Shown here piece after piece: positions 22,001-34,300 of a stretch of 64,000 bases of DNA. A model generated the notes under the pieces. The model was not told where the DNA came from. It did not search any database and was given only the letters and a program-made list of their open reading frames with translations. The position numbers were made by a program, and so were the translations under genes. The stretch comes from Archegozetes longisetosus (lineage: Eukaryota > Arthropoda > Arachnida > Sarcoptiformes > Trhypochthoniidae), in NCBI GenBank assembly GCA_018873245.2, contig JAEMBT020000007.1, positions 7,347,129 to 7,411,128 on the forward strand, read 5' to 3'. Each line of letters starts with the position of its first letter. The first letter of the stretch is position 1.

Positions 22001-25000
22001 TATTTGTAAGATTTCACGATTTGTAACTAATTTTCTAACAAAAACTGCTTTTGAAAGAACGCAGTCAACAATTTCCATACTATATATGTATTTATTCGTT
22101 GTAAAAATATAATGAATAACAATATGTGAATCAAGTGATAAGTTCATTGATCCCGAATTTGCATTTTTGATTTGACTTAGTGGAACTGTAAATGTTAATT
22201 GCAAACTGAAATGTTTGAAAATAGTAGAATGAGCGCTGAACTGCATGAAATAATTATGGACTGTAGCACTTTTGATCAGCGCAGTGCAAATTGCATTATG
22301 AGTAACAGTTATTTAGATACAAAATATGTAGAGAAATGCATATGAAATTAGTTTAGAACTAGAGTTAGCACACAATTAATCCATATTCATGTCAGATTTA
22401 TGATATGGTTCTATAAATTAAAATTTTCATTTCTATCAACAATCAAATAATGAATGTTAGGAAGAAAAACGTAAAGCAGAAGAGAAGGAGAGGAAGAAGG
22501 CTGAAGTGCGAAAGCGTCTCGAAGAGGCTGCACGAGCCAAAAAGGGAAAGAAAGGTTTTATGACACCTGAGCGTAAGAAGAAGCTGAGGGTAAGAATTCC
22601 TCAAGAATGAGACAATTTTTGATTTGAAATAACACCTAGAAATCATTTTGAGTTATTTTCATATAGTTGTGAAATTATTTGAAACAATTTTGAAATTGAT
22701 ATATGTTGCAATTATATGATTAAGAGATTTATGATATTTTTACCAGGCACTATTGAGGCAGGAGGCCGCTAAAAGACTAAAACTTGAGCAGGAAAGAAAA
22801 GAGAAGGAAAGAAGACGAATAATAGCTGAAAGAACTGGTGCCAGGAAACCTTTGGAAGATGCAAATGAAGGTAATTTAAAAGTGACTCCAAATTATGATC
22901 AAAATGAATAAATCTAATTTATTAAAATGGTCAAATTGATAGTTTATAATGTTTTTAGACTTTTATGTGCTGACTTGCAACTGTGAATGCAGTGATTCCA
23001 GTTTATAGCGAACGAATCGATGCAGCCAACAGCGTTCACTATAAACCACATATACTGTATTAATTGACAGTTAATATGAAATAGGTTGAAAGATAAAAAC
23101 AATATTATTCAATTATTTGACACGCTTTCAAACAGTTTACATAGTTGTTGTCTGATTTATGCCTTAATTTGAATCTATTTCTCATTAATAAACATTTAGC
23201 GACATTACAACAAATTTGCAAAGAATATCACGAAAGAATTGCTAAGTTGGAAGACATTAAATACGATTTGGAATATGAAGTCAGGCAAAAAGATTTCGTG
23301 GTATAGTTTTCAACTCTTTTAACCCTTAAATAGATAGAAGTCTTAAAATGTGAACCACTTTAACTTATTTTCAGGTAAACGAGTTATCGATAGAAGTGAA
23401 TGACTTAAGAGGAAAATTGTAAGTATTTGTTTCTAAGGCTCCAACATCTGAATGAATTTGTAATGAGTCAGTAAAATAGTAACTAAGCAATTCTCTCTGT
23501 CTAGCGTGAAGCCAACACTGAAGAAAGTTGCCAAATACGACGGAAAGTATGAATTCATTTGACATAATCTTTGCGCAATCAGTCACGTTTGCTCATTAGT
23601 TGCAAAACAATTAGTTTTTATCTACATCAACAACCTTTTTTCCTGATAACACCAGAACTTTAATTATATTATTATCTCTAAACATAAAGAATTCTTTATT
23701 TTTAAGAGAATCAAATAGAAAGTAAACTAAAAACATATTAAATTCAGAGCTGAAAACTTGAAACCTATAACAGAATGAGAAGAATAATTTTATTGACTCG
23801 ATCATGTGATTGAATTTAGATTGGAAAAAATGGCTAAAGTGGCTGCAAAGGCAGAAATGGATTTCCGTAATAACTTGAAGAGAGTTCAATCCACTAAATT
23901 CAAGATTAGTGATGAAGAGAAAGAGGTAACAATTGTTTAGAGAAACTTTGCTCAAACCCATTTCCATACTTTAGACAATTTTGTTTTTGAGTCATGTTTT
24001 TGATGTCTGTTTTGTTTTGTTTAAATTGATTTTGTGATTGATTCGTCCGAAAAGCGTTTAAGTTAGGGTTTGATATTGGATGCGATTTATGTTTTTCTTG
24101 TGTTACAGACAACTAAAACACAGCCGGAGTGGGCCTCTAAGTGAACTGAGAGTTACCTAATTTGTTGCAATTTTAAGTTAATGATTGTTTCCATAAGTCT
24201 GAAATTGATGTGCCAGTTTAGTACCTTTTCTATCAGTTAGACCTCTTTATGTTGATTGTAATGCTTTCCTCTACTGCACTGGTTTTTATTTCAAAGCTTT
24301 GCCATAAATGTCGAAAGCTTTCAGTTTGAGTTTTAATTAAAAATTAAACACAACTCTATTCTATTTCTACCATTAAGTTCATTGAAATCAATTAAAATTT
24401 ATTTTATCATTGCTTAATGTGTTTCATGTATAAATTCAATAGAGTGTGCCATTTTAAAGTTAAGTATTTTTATCAATTTGTTCATAATTTCCAACTAATT
24501 CTAGGTTTAGATGGATCTGTGTATGAGCCCACCTCTTAGACTACTATCATATAAATGATAATGCTAAAACTAATTTCTATAGAAACAATTTAAGTTAGGG
24601 CGATCACAGTCTAACATCACATCTTCTACAACATCTAGTGTGATCAAGTGAAAATTTGTGCATGCCAATTTTTTAGTTATTTGAAAAAATTCAAAAAATT
24701 CTAGGATGTCTGATCACCATGAATACACGGCAGCCAGACGTCCTAGAATTAAGGCCTACTCTACAATTCTCTCAGTAATATTTGAGAGAATAGTAGAGTA
24801 GGAGTTTATAAAGATGAAGGCTCATACACCAGTCTATCCCAAAATTCTAATAAAAATTTTCTAATCACAATAGGTTAATATTTGAATGTAGTTTCTTGTA
24901 ACTATCCCAAGATCTCATGTTATAATTATCCTAATGTCTTATAATATCCCAATAGTATGTGATGAATCGCTTGAATGTAATAAAAATTGAATTAATAATA

Positions 25001-25157
25001 ACTAATTACCTTTACAGTTCTGATAATGAATCAGAACTTCGTATTTAAAGCACTATCTATTAATATTTTGTATATATAGGCACGTCCTGAATGGGCTTTG
25101 GGTAAGAAAGAGCAAGGAAAAGCCGAAGCTGAAGAAGAAGTTGAAGTTGAAGACTAG
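19030..25157 (+). CDS. TnI (wupA-like): Troponin I, with alternative last exons
   Basis: Inhibitory subunit of the muscle troponin complex; binds actin, troponin C and troponin T on the thin filament. A non-coding first exon ends at 19167 (AAAG/GTAAGT); its 5' end near 19030 is a guess. Later exons: 20040-20098 (ATG 20081), 20449-20508, 22461-22589, 22747-22870, 23200-23300, 23375-23418, 23505-23546, 23820-23925, then either 24109-24144 or 25080-25157. All phases agree, giving 219 or 233 residues. Recognisable parts in order are the basic coiled N-terminus, the troponin C contact [14 protein letters not shown], the troponin T-pairing helix with [20 protein letters not shown], and the inhibitory region VNDLRGKFVKPTLKK followed by a C-terminal actin-binding part. 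Length is normal for ecdysozoan troponin I. No broken codons were seen. No internal duplicated exon like those of the fly gene was found. Confidence 0.93.
19725..19895. repeat. Degenerate 21-bp tandem repeat in troponin I intron 1
   Basis: About eight head-to-tail units around AATTAAGCAAGAT-AGTTTT, five or six of them exactly 21 bp long and the others off by an indel. Copies differ at several positions, so the array is old or was never homogenised. Confidence 0.75.
20509..22460 (+). other. Troponin I intron 3
   Basis: The largest coding-region intron of the gene before the last-exon choice (1952 nt). Apart from the 10-bp array at its start I see no exon-like segment or element. Confidence 0.7.
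20625..20672. repeat. 10-bp tandem repeat in troponin I intron 3
   Basis: The unit AAAAGCTGAC repeats about four and a half times, the last copy with one extra A. It lies 120 bases after exon 3. Confidence 0.8.
22990..23057. mobile_element. Short inverted-repeat element, family B, in troponin I intron
   Basis: 68 bp running CAGTGATTCC ... ATATACTG, almost all stem: TTTATAGCGAACG faces CGTTCACTATAAA. The core GAACGAATCGAT-CAG-CAA is shared with 62129-62214. The TATAGTGAAC motif is typical of pogo/Tigger-type ends. Confidence 0.55.
24109..24144 (+). CDS. Troponin I alternative last exon a
   Basis: Codes [11 protein letters not shown] then TGA, phase 0, acceptor TGTTACAG. It is short and neutral to basic, keeping only the PEWA core shared with the other last exon. 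An ATTAAA at 24336-24341 could end this transcript. Confidence 0.8.
   Translation, partial: TTKTQPEWASK
24336..24341 (+). promoter_or_regulatory. Possible poly(A) signal for troponin I last exon a
   Basis: ATTAAA, a common variant signal, 192 bases after the exon a stop and before the foldback element. Confidence 0.3.
24500..24848. mobile_element. Foldback element between the two troponin I last exons
   Basis: Outer inverted ends CTGTGTATGAGCC (near 24517) and GGCTCATACACCAG (near 24819) enclose two strong stems: 24697-24712 with 24735-24750 (15 of 16 paired) and 24756-24774 with 24783-24801 (17 of 19 paired). It has no coding capacity. Structure and size suggest a MITE or foldback transposon. 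Confidence 0.6.
25080..25157 (+). CDS. Troponin I alternative last exon b
   Basis: Codes [20 protein letters not shown] plus VEVED and TAG, phase 0, acceptor TATATATAG. The acidic tail resembles the usual insect troponin I C-terminus, so b is probably the main form. Confidence 0.85.
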   Translation, partial: ARPEWALGKKEQGKAEAEEEVEVED

Positions 25158-25356
25158 ACGGATCAGTTGGAATCTGTCTAATCGAACGAATGCAATGCCG
25201 GCTATTATATAAGTTGATTAAAGAGATACACGAAGTCTTATTTTCTGGTTTTACTTTCATTTTCTGCATAAAGTGATGAATTAAATTTATTTAATTTCTC
25301 GGATGAGATTATTGATTGTCAAAACTCTATGTAATTTGCAATACTTAATAAGAAGT

Positions 25357-25362
25357 AATAAA
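25357..25362 (+). promoter_or_regulatory. Poly(A) signal of troponin I form b
   Basis: AATAAA 200 bases past the exon b stop. Confidence 0.4.
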
Positions 25363-25369
25363 CAACTTT

Positions 25370-27859
25370 TAATTTTATTCTCATCTTTTTTTTATAAATT
25401 TAAGCATCTAACAGTTATTTTCAATCCTAAATTTGATTTTACCAATCGATGTCACTTAAAATCTGTTTTGACTAAAGTTGAAGAATCTTGAAATGAGACA
25501 TCGGTAACTGTTGAGCTTGGTTAGAATTATATTCGTTCAAAATCTTTAATGAATCAAACAATCAAATCTATAATTGACTAAAAGAAGACTCGATTCCGTA
25601 AAAGAAGATTCAATTCCGTAAAAGAAGATTCAATTCTGTAAAAGATGCAGAATTTATTGAAACTCGACCTGTCGGATAGAACAAGTCATACAGAAATAAA
25701 GAGTTATTTATAAAGAATTTATTCATACATTAACTATAAAAAGCAACACTTCTATTTTAACTTGAAACCTCGACAATAATTTTAAGATGTTAGATTACAA
25801 TATTTGTTTAACTTCCTTTTTTACTATTAATTTACTGTTCATCAGAAGATTGTTTAGGATTTCCTCTTCAAGTTTATTGACACAAAGCTTCTCAATTTTA
25901 CAATCAAATTGAATTACATTTGTAAGTTTTGCATTGTTGTCTCTAATATCGGATTCATGTGAAACATGTTATTAATTATCTCATAATATGATTCCCTAAG
26001 CGTTCAAAATCAACTTCAACTATTTCGCAATTCTATAAATTTAGTTTCAATTATTTTAGTTTATGTTACATTTAATGTCTAAAAACACATTGAGAGTTAT
26101 ATTGTAAGCTAAGTGATGGAATAGACTAAACAAAAATATGATATTTGAAACAAGAATGCAAAACTTGTAAATCTAAGTCAATCGAGCTGTAAATATAAAC
26201 GAGATTTCAAGAGAACTATAGTTGATTAATCTAACAAATATTTTATTTATTTATAATTAAAACTCAGTATCAATTAATGATAGTTACATGTGAAAAATGT
26301 TAAATAATTCATAATGTAAAATAAGTTATCGCTTGTTTGTCTTTTATAACTAATTGGCTAAAAATATAGTATTTGGTTGTCTCGAAATACTATCAAAATC
26401 ATAAGTCATATAGTCTTGCCTTACAATATATTTGTCTTACTTTAATCGTGATTATCATTCTAAACTCTGTTGCGCTAACACATTTCAACAATATTTAGCA
26501 ATATTCAACAAGATTGAATAATATTTGAACAATATTGAAAAATAACTCACATAATATGAATTCTTTTTTCAATTAGGATTCATCTTGTTATATATTTATA
26601 TGTCTAACTCAACTTTCAAATTGTTTGTCACAATCACATAGTCAAACATAAGGACCAAATATGCTATCCTATAGAAGTGATACTAAGTTTTCAATTGTCA
26701 GGTGGAGTTATGTTGAGAACTGATAATTTGATTAGTGATAAAATATGTGTTAAAAGTATGAAATATAAAATAGATTGAATCTGATAACGACATTCTAGTC
26801 TAATACAAATAACTAAGAACTAAAATCAAAAGATTGAAACAGTGATATATTTATAGATCAGTCTTTAAATCCGGACGTCTTGAAAGTTGGCATCAATTAA
26901 TATCACAATTAATTTAAAATAAGTAATCGACAAACTGTGTCAGCTATTTGTGACTGATGTTTAGGCAAATATTTGCTGAGATGTTTTTCCTATTATATTA
27001 CTTAACATTGAACTACAGATTTAATCTATACTTAAGTTCGCAATAATTGCGAGCAAACTTCTTCCTGTCATCTAATTATCACCAAACGTTGGTTAGATTC
27101 TTATTTGAATTTGGTTGAAATGCTTTGGAAAGGTTTTTAACCTGAATCATGTTTTGTGATTAAGACTATTGTCAATATTTTAAGTCGTTGCTGATTTTAA
27201 GTATATAGCCATAAAAGCATAGGAAGCAACAAGAATTGGTGTCTGGTCATCAGGATTGACTAGGTTTTATTTACAAGACTTTGAAATTTGTCATTGCAGG
27301 CATTGTAACATATATCTTATAAGATATTCTAAATCGTTGAAAAGCACTGTGAAGAGTTTTTGATTCTGGTCAACCCTAGTTGATATGGATTGCTTTGTGA
27401 CTATAATATCTCAGATGTTCAAGTTACATATTCATTGGTATTGTTCTTGCTGCTATGATTGCTTTTTCATGACTAGTATATGTTACAGTCAACTAATTTG
27501 AATACTCTCAAAAATATATAGTTATCTTATTTTTAAAAATTCATTATCTAAACTATGTTTAGAATAAGAAATTATTTTAATCAACAAATTAACATATGAT
27601 AGAAATATATATTTGCCTTAAAGGTTAGACTTTTGTTTTACTTATTCAATATTGGTCTCTCGTTCACTGATCTTTTTTAAGTTCATTGAAACAACAATAA
27701 ACTTACGAAATAGAGAAGTCTGATCAAAAACATAAGACTAGAAATAAATAAAAATTACAACTCAGATTTTGCTCTCTTATACCCTACTCTTGGAATCTGT
27801 AGTCCCCCGTGCTTTAATCGACAGGATCCCCAATTCATTGTCAAACCACTCAATCAAAT
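25370..27859. other. Intergenic stretch between troponin I and the transporter
   Basis: About 2.5 kb of AT-rich DNA with no gene seen. It contains a 20-bp tandem repeat at 25581-25640 and short AATATT-rich palindromic wording around 26490-26540. Confidence 0.65.
25581..25640. repeat. 20-bp tandem repeat, 3 copies
   Basis: The unit AAAGAAGATTCAATTCCGTA occurs three times (25581, 25601, 25621) with one or two differences, plus a partial fourth. Confidence 0.85.
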
Positions 27860-27865
27860 TTTATT
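27860..27865 (-). promoter_or_regulatory. Possible poly(A) signal of the transporter gene
   Basis: AATAAA on the minus strand, about 450 bases downstream of the transporter stop codon. It is the nearest canonical signal I noticed. Confidence 0.3.
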
Positions 27866-28311
27866 AGGTTAAGTTAGCCTAGATTAGGGCAGATTAGACT
27901 AGCTTAGACTTGTCTTTAAATATCTATATCCAGGTTCGTACTAATCATAGATCAGAATTTAGATCAGAATAAGAATAGAAAACTATGAAATAACCTTCAA
28001 CAGCAAAAATAATAGTTTTCTATCACAACTTACTAGCACTTTATGTGATTATAAAATATGTAATCCTATGCTTTCTTTCAAGTGAAACTTAAAGAACAAG
28101 TCTCAGGTGCGATGTCTGGATCATTGTCGAGAATCAAATATAACTCAAGTAAATCGTTGATTAGTCTATCAAAAGCATTACCAAATTAAATGTTTCGACT
28201 TGAAGCCAATAAATTTGAATTTAGAGTGATTTGAAAGTCCAAATCCGCGTGATTGAGTCAAGACAATGATCCAGAGGCAATAGAGCGACTCAGAATGTTA
28301 TTGAATGTCAT

Positions 28312-31300
28312 TCAAATTGCAGTCTCGAAAGTATAGGTCACGTTGAAAGATGGATTATCGAATGAGTTCTCTCTTATCATTCCATTATTTATTGATCCGT
28401 TTTCTTCTGTTATTTCTGTTGATTTCAAGTCTAGGTTCTTATGTGTTGGACCCCAGCTCTCCATTGGTTGCATCAAAGCTGTTAGCTTCTGAACAAGAGA
28501 AACCGTTTGTTAGAATAATAAACACTATTCAATTGTGCTTAAGAAGCATTTAATTAGTTCAGTAGATACTCACATGAATGCAAGAGGTCTCAGATTTGAA
28601 AGAGAAGAATGTGTGGCACATCATCAATAGTATTACGATAGTTGGCAGAAACGCTATAATCCAACCAATAACATTAGCCCATGTCGGGTATATATAATCA
28701 CCACTTTTTGCTGGTTCGTGCTTTATCCAATTAAATGCTAGGATACCCTAAATTCAAACCCAATTCAACAATCTTTAATCAAGATGAATTCAACTGAATT
28801 CAACTGAATTTCCTATTGACTCACAAATAAAGTCAATGGTGTCAAGAGTTTCCACATCCACGTCCAGAAGACTCTCCATTCGTGAGAATGACTTCCTATC
28901 ATTTTTTCAGTTTCTCTGAGGAACCTTTCAGCGCCATAGAACCAAGAAATAAGAATGCATTCAGTGATAGCGATGATGAGCACTGAGAAATTTGCTGCAT
29001 ATTTGTCGAATAGACTCAACCAGAAGATACCACTTTGCGTGGTAAATATAAGTCCTCCTAAATAACCGAAAATAGAAACGGCCAGTAAAACAAAGAACTT
29101 ATGTTCTCTAAGAGAAGGCATTCGGTCGAGAATAGCCGTTTGAACCGTTTCCAGTAATGCAAACTGACTGTCGAGTCCCAGTGTCAACAGCATGAAGAAA
29201 AATAAGAACGACCAAAGAGGAGCTATTGGCAATCGCGCCACAACTTCAGGATAAACCTGTTCAATGTGAGAAACAGATACTTCATAATTTCAATGTCCCA
29301 ATTGAAAGTATAGGTGTTGCGAATGAGATTACCATAAAGGCTAGACCAACTCCTTCATCAACTACATGTCCAACATCTAAGTTTAGTTCATTAGCTAAGT
29401 AACCAATAATTGAAAATATGACAAAACCACTAAATATACTCGTGCCTCCATTCGCCAGTAATACTACAATAGCGTCTCTAAATAGATGAAGAAAGATAGA
29501 ATCAATAGAAGAATAATTAGAGAATAAGACAAAACGAATGGAAGAATAATTGGAGAATAATTAAAATGTTAGCTATAATTACTTGTAGCAGTTGTTGTGA
29601 AATTTGTTATAGGAGGCCAGTGTAATTAGTCCTCCCCAGGCCGGTGACAGAGCAAAGAAGACTTGAACGGCCGCGTCGCCCCACACCTAAAAATAATTCA
29701 AATTCTTCATTACTCCTTTAATTCTTTTAATACCTTTGCTTGTGTAGGGTATAACAGCTATATAAATACTTTTGAAGAAATCTCGCTCTTTCCTTATGTC
29801 TATTCTTAATGGACTTTTGTGCTAAACTTAAAATAATTTGCTGAAACTTAGATTCAGACAAACTATTTACTTCAATTTTTTCAGTTCTCATTCAAAACCA
29901 GTACAAAAGAGTGTATTATTTTTATGAAACTTTATATTAAAGAATATACTGACTTGAAAATATGATACATCAACCACTTAAGCCTTAAAAGAACGATTCA
30001 AATAGTAAGTTTCTATAATTATAGAAACTTTATTTTTTGAAGCACAAGTCATATTATATGGTAATATGTGTAGCAAGATTGACACTATTTTCAAAATTAT
30101 TTAGATATTTGACTTTCAAGTTTTGACCAAATTAATTGGTAAGAAATCAGAAATCACTTTATTTGATAAACTCGATTAAATAATATGTAAGATATAATGC
30201 AGTAATGACTTGAAGCGTATATTGAGAAATATTTTCCCCTTAGGTGAAATATAGGGGAAATTCAGATTTAATAAAACTTGATTTTGAAAGTAATAGAAGT
30301 AGATAAAGAACTGATTGAGTGATAAATGATAGGTGAATAGCTGATTAAACGAACTTTGTATTTAATAAGACAAGTGTTCAGATTGGATAACTAAAACTGA
30401 ATGACATGAAAAGGACTGAATTGCAAGGAAAATGTATATGAAAATAAACTAAAATCTAAATTAACCAGGTAAATTAAATAGATTACATAAAATTGATCTG
30501 ATCTAGGAACAAGACTTACTTGTGCAGTGAAGAGACGATTCCAATCTGGCTTTACGTAGAAAAGTATACCCTTTAAAGCTCCCGGCAATGTAATCCCACG
30601 AACGAATAGTATTACCAAAACAACGTAAGGAAACAATGCCTTTAAATATATTTTAATCAATTTATTTTAGTAACTTCTCCTCTACTCATCTTCAGCAGAG
30701 TAGACTTACAGTGAAATAAACAACTTTTCCTAAAATCAAAATTTCAAACAGATTATCAGTTGAAATCATTTCAAATCAAATCGTTATGAATTGGGAATTT
30801 CTAACTCTGAGCTCTACTCACCTGATGATTGAACTCCTTTGCTTAAGCAAAGGAAAACGATGGCCCACGCGGCCAATAATGATATAGCTAAGGGCCATCG
30901 AATTTCGCCCGTCTCTTCAATACCTGATGATTGACCTAACACGTAGTGCCTAAATTCGATAGTTTCAAACTTTTATAAACAAGATAACTCAGATTTCAAT
31001 TCTCTAATCTCACGTGAAATATTCGTCAGCTGAAGCCTTCTTCTCCATATTCTTCGATTGTTCGTAAAGTTTGAGCAAAGTTGAGTTGACTGAGTCAAAG
31101 CAAGTTTGGTTGAAATAAGTGCCGTTCGGGTGAAGTCGACGGCATTCGTCCTTCTCTCTATTAGAGTAACAGATAGGTGTTCGCCATTCAGGCTCACACC
31201 TTTCCCATGGAAGTTGTTTGTTGAATGAAACAAAAATGTAAAATATAGTCCACGCGATAATCATGTTATAGTAGAGCATAACAACGGCCGATACGATTAC

Positions 31301-34300
31301 CATTCCATAGCCTATTCCACCAAAAAGTGGACAAAACCTTTCGAAAATTACAACTGGACTCAGGCTCGCGTATTGACCGAATGCGAGCTCCATAAACATT
31401 AATGGAAAACCTGCTAACGCCATCATCACTATAAAAGGTATGAGGAATGCTCCTAATAATACGAAAGATAAATAATTGTATAGTAAGGCTAATAAAAATA
31501 TTTACACAAACAGTGAAACCTGACTAACTTTGACACACAGCTAAGTGACTTTTAAAAACAATATAAAGATTCGATGGAAAAAGATGGCTTAGTCTTTAAA
31601 AACCATCTAGCTACATGTTCAAGCGAGACAGGTTTTACTGTACTTTGGCATATCGTTATGAGTTATAATAAGCTTGAATTTTCTACTAATACAGTTGAGA
31701 ATAGTTTACGTACCACCACCATTGTTATAGCAGAGATAAGGGAATCTGTCAATTAATAAAACTTATAACTATTTCTCATTCAAATATTGTAATACAGTCA
31801 AACCTCTCTAACTTAAACATGCAGTTAAGTGGTTTTAAAAACTTATAACTTTTGAACCTTGTTTTGCTATGGGATTTTTATATTCTATTCAAAAAACCAC
31901 TTAAGTGCGCATGAAAGTTAGACTGGTTTATTGCACTGGCTTATAGTATGTATAAATACCTCCACACATTTCCCAATCCGACTGAATACCCGAGTAGGGA
32001 TAGCAAGAAATCGAACCTTCCCGTCCAATTACCTCTTTCAAGAGTCTCTTCCGCATCTTCATCGGAAATCTTTGGTGATAACGGGACTTGGCTGCTCACC
32101 CGAGGAAAGTTCTTATCGATATCGGACTGAAAAGTTCGTCATCAAATTAATGAAGATTCATGTTTAACAATAGATTAGAGAAATAGGTACTGAGAATTTC
32201 AAGTGATTCGACCTAAATAATGACTATTCGATTCGTGACAAATATAGTCGTATATTAGTTATGAATATTATCCATAAACTAGATATAATAGCATTATATG
32301 ATATTACAATCTACTATTTGTATGCATTATTTATTAGAATGCAATACATTATTAAAACATCAAATTTAGAAATAATCAAATTCTCATAAATTCACCAAAT
32401 ATCATTCTGTATATGACACCATTGAATGCAGGCTAGAAATTGAACTGAAGTTTTCTATCTATGTACAATTTTATAGTAAGCACCTTTTCGCCTAATTGAG
32501 AAAATGCAAGTTTCACTTATCAGAGAAGTATTGAAAATAGGCATCAAAATTTCATAAAAATCAAAGTTAAAAGTTTGACAAGATTATTGAACTCACGACT
32601 GATTTTAGAGACAGAGATTCTCGAGAATTGATGTTTGATTAAAACTGAATAAACAGTTGAGCTAGAACTTGGTTTAATGATAGACATGGCCTATACATTA
32701 ATGAATGACATGTTTCTACGAAATAAGATAGAAGTAGAAAAAGGATTTTTTCATTATCATTTACTTAAACGGAAATCTCCATAACGTCATATTTGTATTT
32801 TTCTAAATTTAATCAATCACTCTCTGTTTGAGTTCAGTTAAGGATTTGTTACAAAAAAGTTGCGTAAAATCCTCTTTAAGTATAAACTGATGTCATAATT
32901 CGAGTAATAATAGTAAACTCTGAACAGATCGTGGATTCTGTAAAGATCTATTGCTAAGCCATGTTTTAATTGCCTCTACAATGAGCTTGATTTTGACTTT
33001 GTTCTAGTCTCTAAAAATAATTTCAATATGACTGACAAAAGAAACATCAGTTTACAAGATTTGAAATACAACTAAAAGAAACTCAATACTCAAATAATTG
33101 AACTGATTTTTGTTTCGAAATTAGTTTGAAATAGACTTCAAGACTAACCAAATGTAATGAAATTATAAGAGAATGAATTAGTAGAAAGTAGAATGTATTT
33201 TAATAAAAAGTACAGTACATTAAATCAAATTACAATAAACTATTACGATCAGTAATAAATATATAAAAACATGAATATTCATGAGTCACGCAGAATCGAA
33301 AGAGAGCTGTTGTACGTGAGATAAGAATATTCTTTACACTAAAGTGTAGTTTACAACCATTAATGTAAATGAAGAATTGATCACAAAAATTTGTAAAGAT
33401 ATAACTTTAACGATTACATAAATTTACTGTGATTTGACCAGGAACATTTTAGACAGGTTTAGTTGATTTTCCTAAGTATAGATTTTTCAATCAAATCGTA
33501 TGATAAATGTCAACATTTTACAGCGATTGTCAACACTTTTATTGTTAGTTGAGACATCATCTCAATTATATCATCTTTTGAATGCTCGAGTAAAAATGTG
33601 AGACTGTTTTGAAATTAAGTAAATATCAAAATAGATAGAGAATAAAAGCCACGATAATAGTCAGCGAGAAAATAGATTTACTGTCATTATTGTATTTGCT
33701 TAATTCAAACCTTACACATTTAAGTGATCCAAACATTCTTTCATTGTTTATCTTTGATAAATTGATTGCTAAAAACTATCTGTTTCATTCTTCAATAAAT
33801 AGCGAGCTTTTTGCTTCAAACTTAACTACTTCTAACAAAACAGAATACAACAGAATATAACAGAATATTATTGATTTAAATTATCTTTTCTCATAATACT
33901 TAATCAATAAAAATTAGAAATAGTGTGTTCTTAACTTTGAACATCCTTTACCAACAAAGCAGTCTGAGAATGTATGTTGGCAGTGTACCAATCTGAATTT
34001 TTCAGCTTTATTATTAAATGGAAATTTGAAGAATGTAGTTGTTCGAAGGGTTTAAAAGTTAGACACTGACTCACTTTTTGCGCTTGTATTACGTCGGCTG
34101 ATTTGGAGTCAATTTTAAAAGTATACACTGGTATCTCATTGCAACCGATTATCAGTCACAGTCATTGTTATTCTGCTCTCAGCACTAATCTCGACCTCTA
34201 AAAATCACAGAGTTTGCAATTGTTTGTAAAGATTTTATAAGAAGTTTGTAGCACTTTCTAAAGATTTTACAAGAACTGCATTTATATATTTAGTTAGCAA

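Noticed and set aside
27774-27842. Minus-strand WFDNELG, reminiscent of the GAPDH C-terminal WYDNEWG
   Set aside because: The match stops after seven residues and no other GAPDH segment is nearby; treated as chance.
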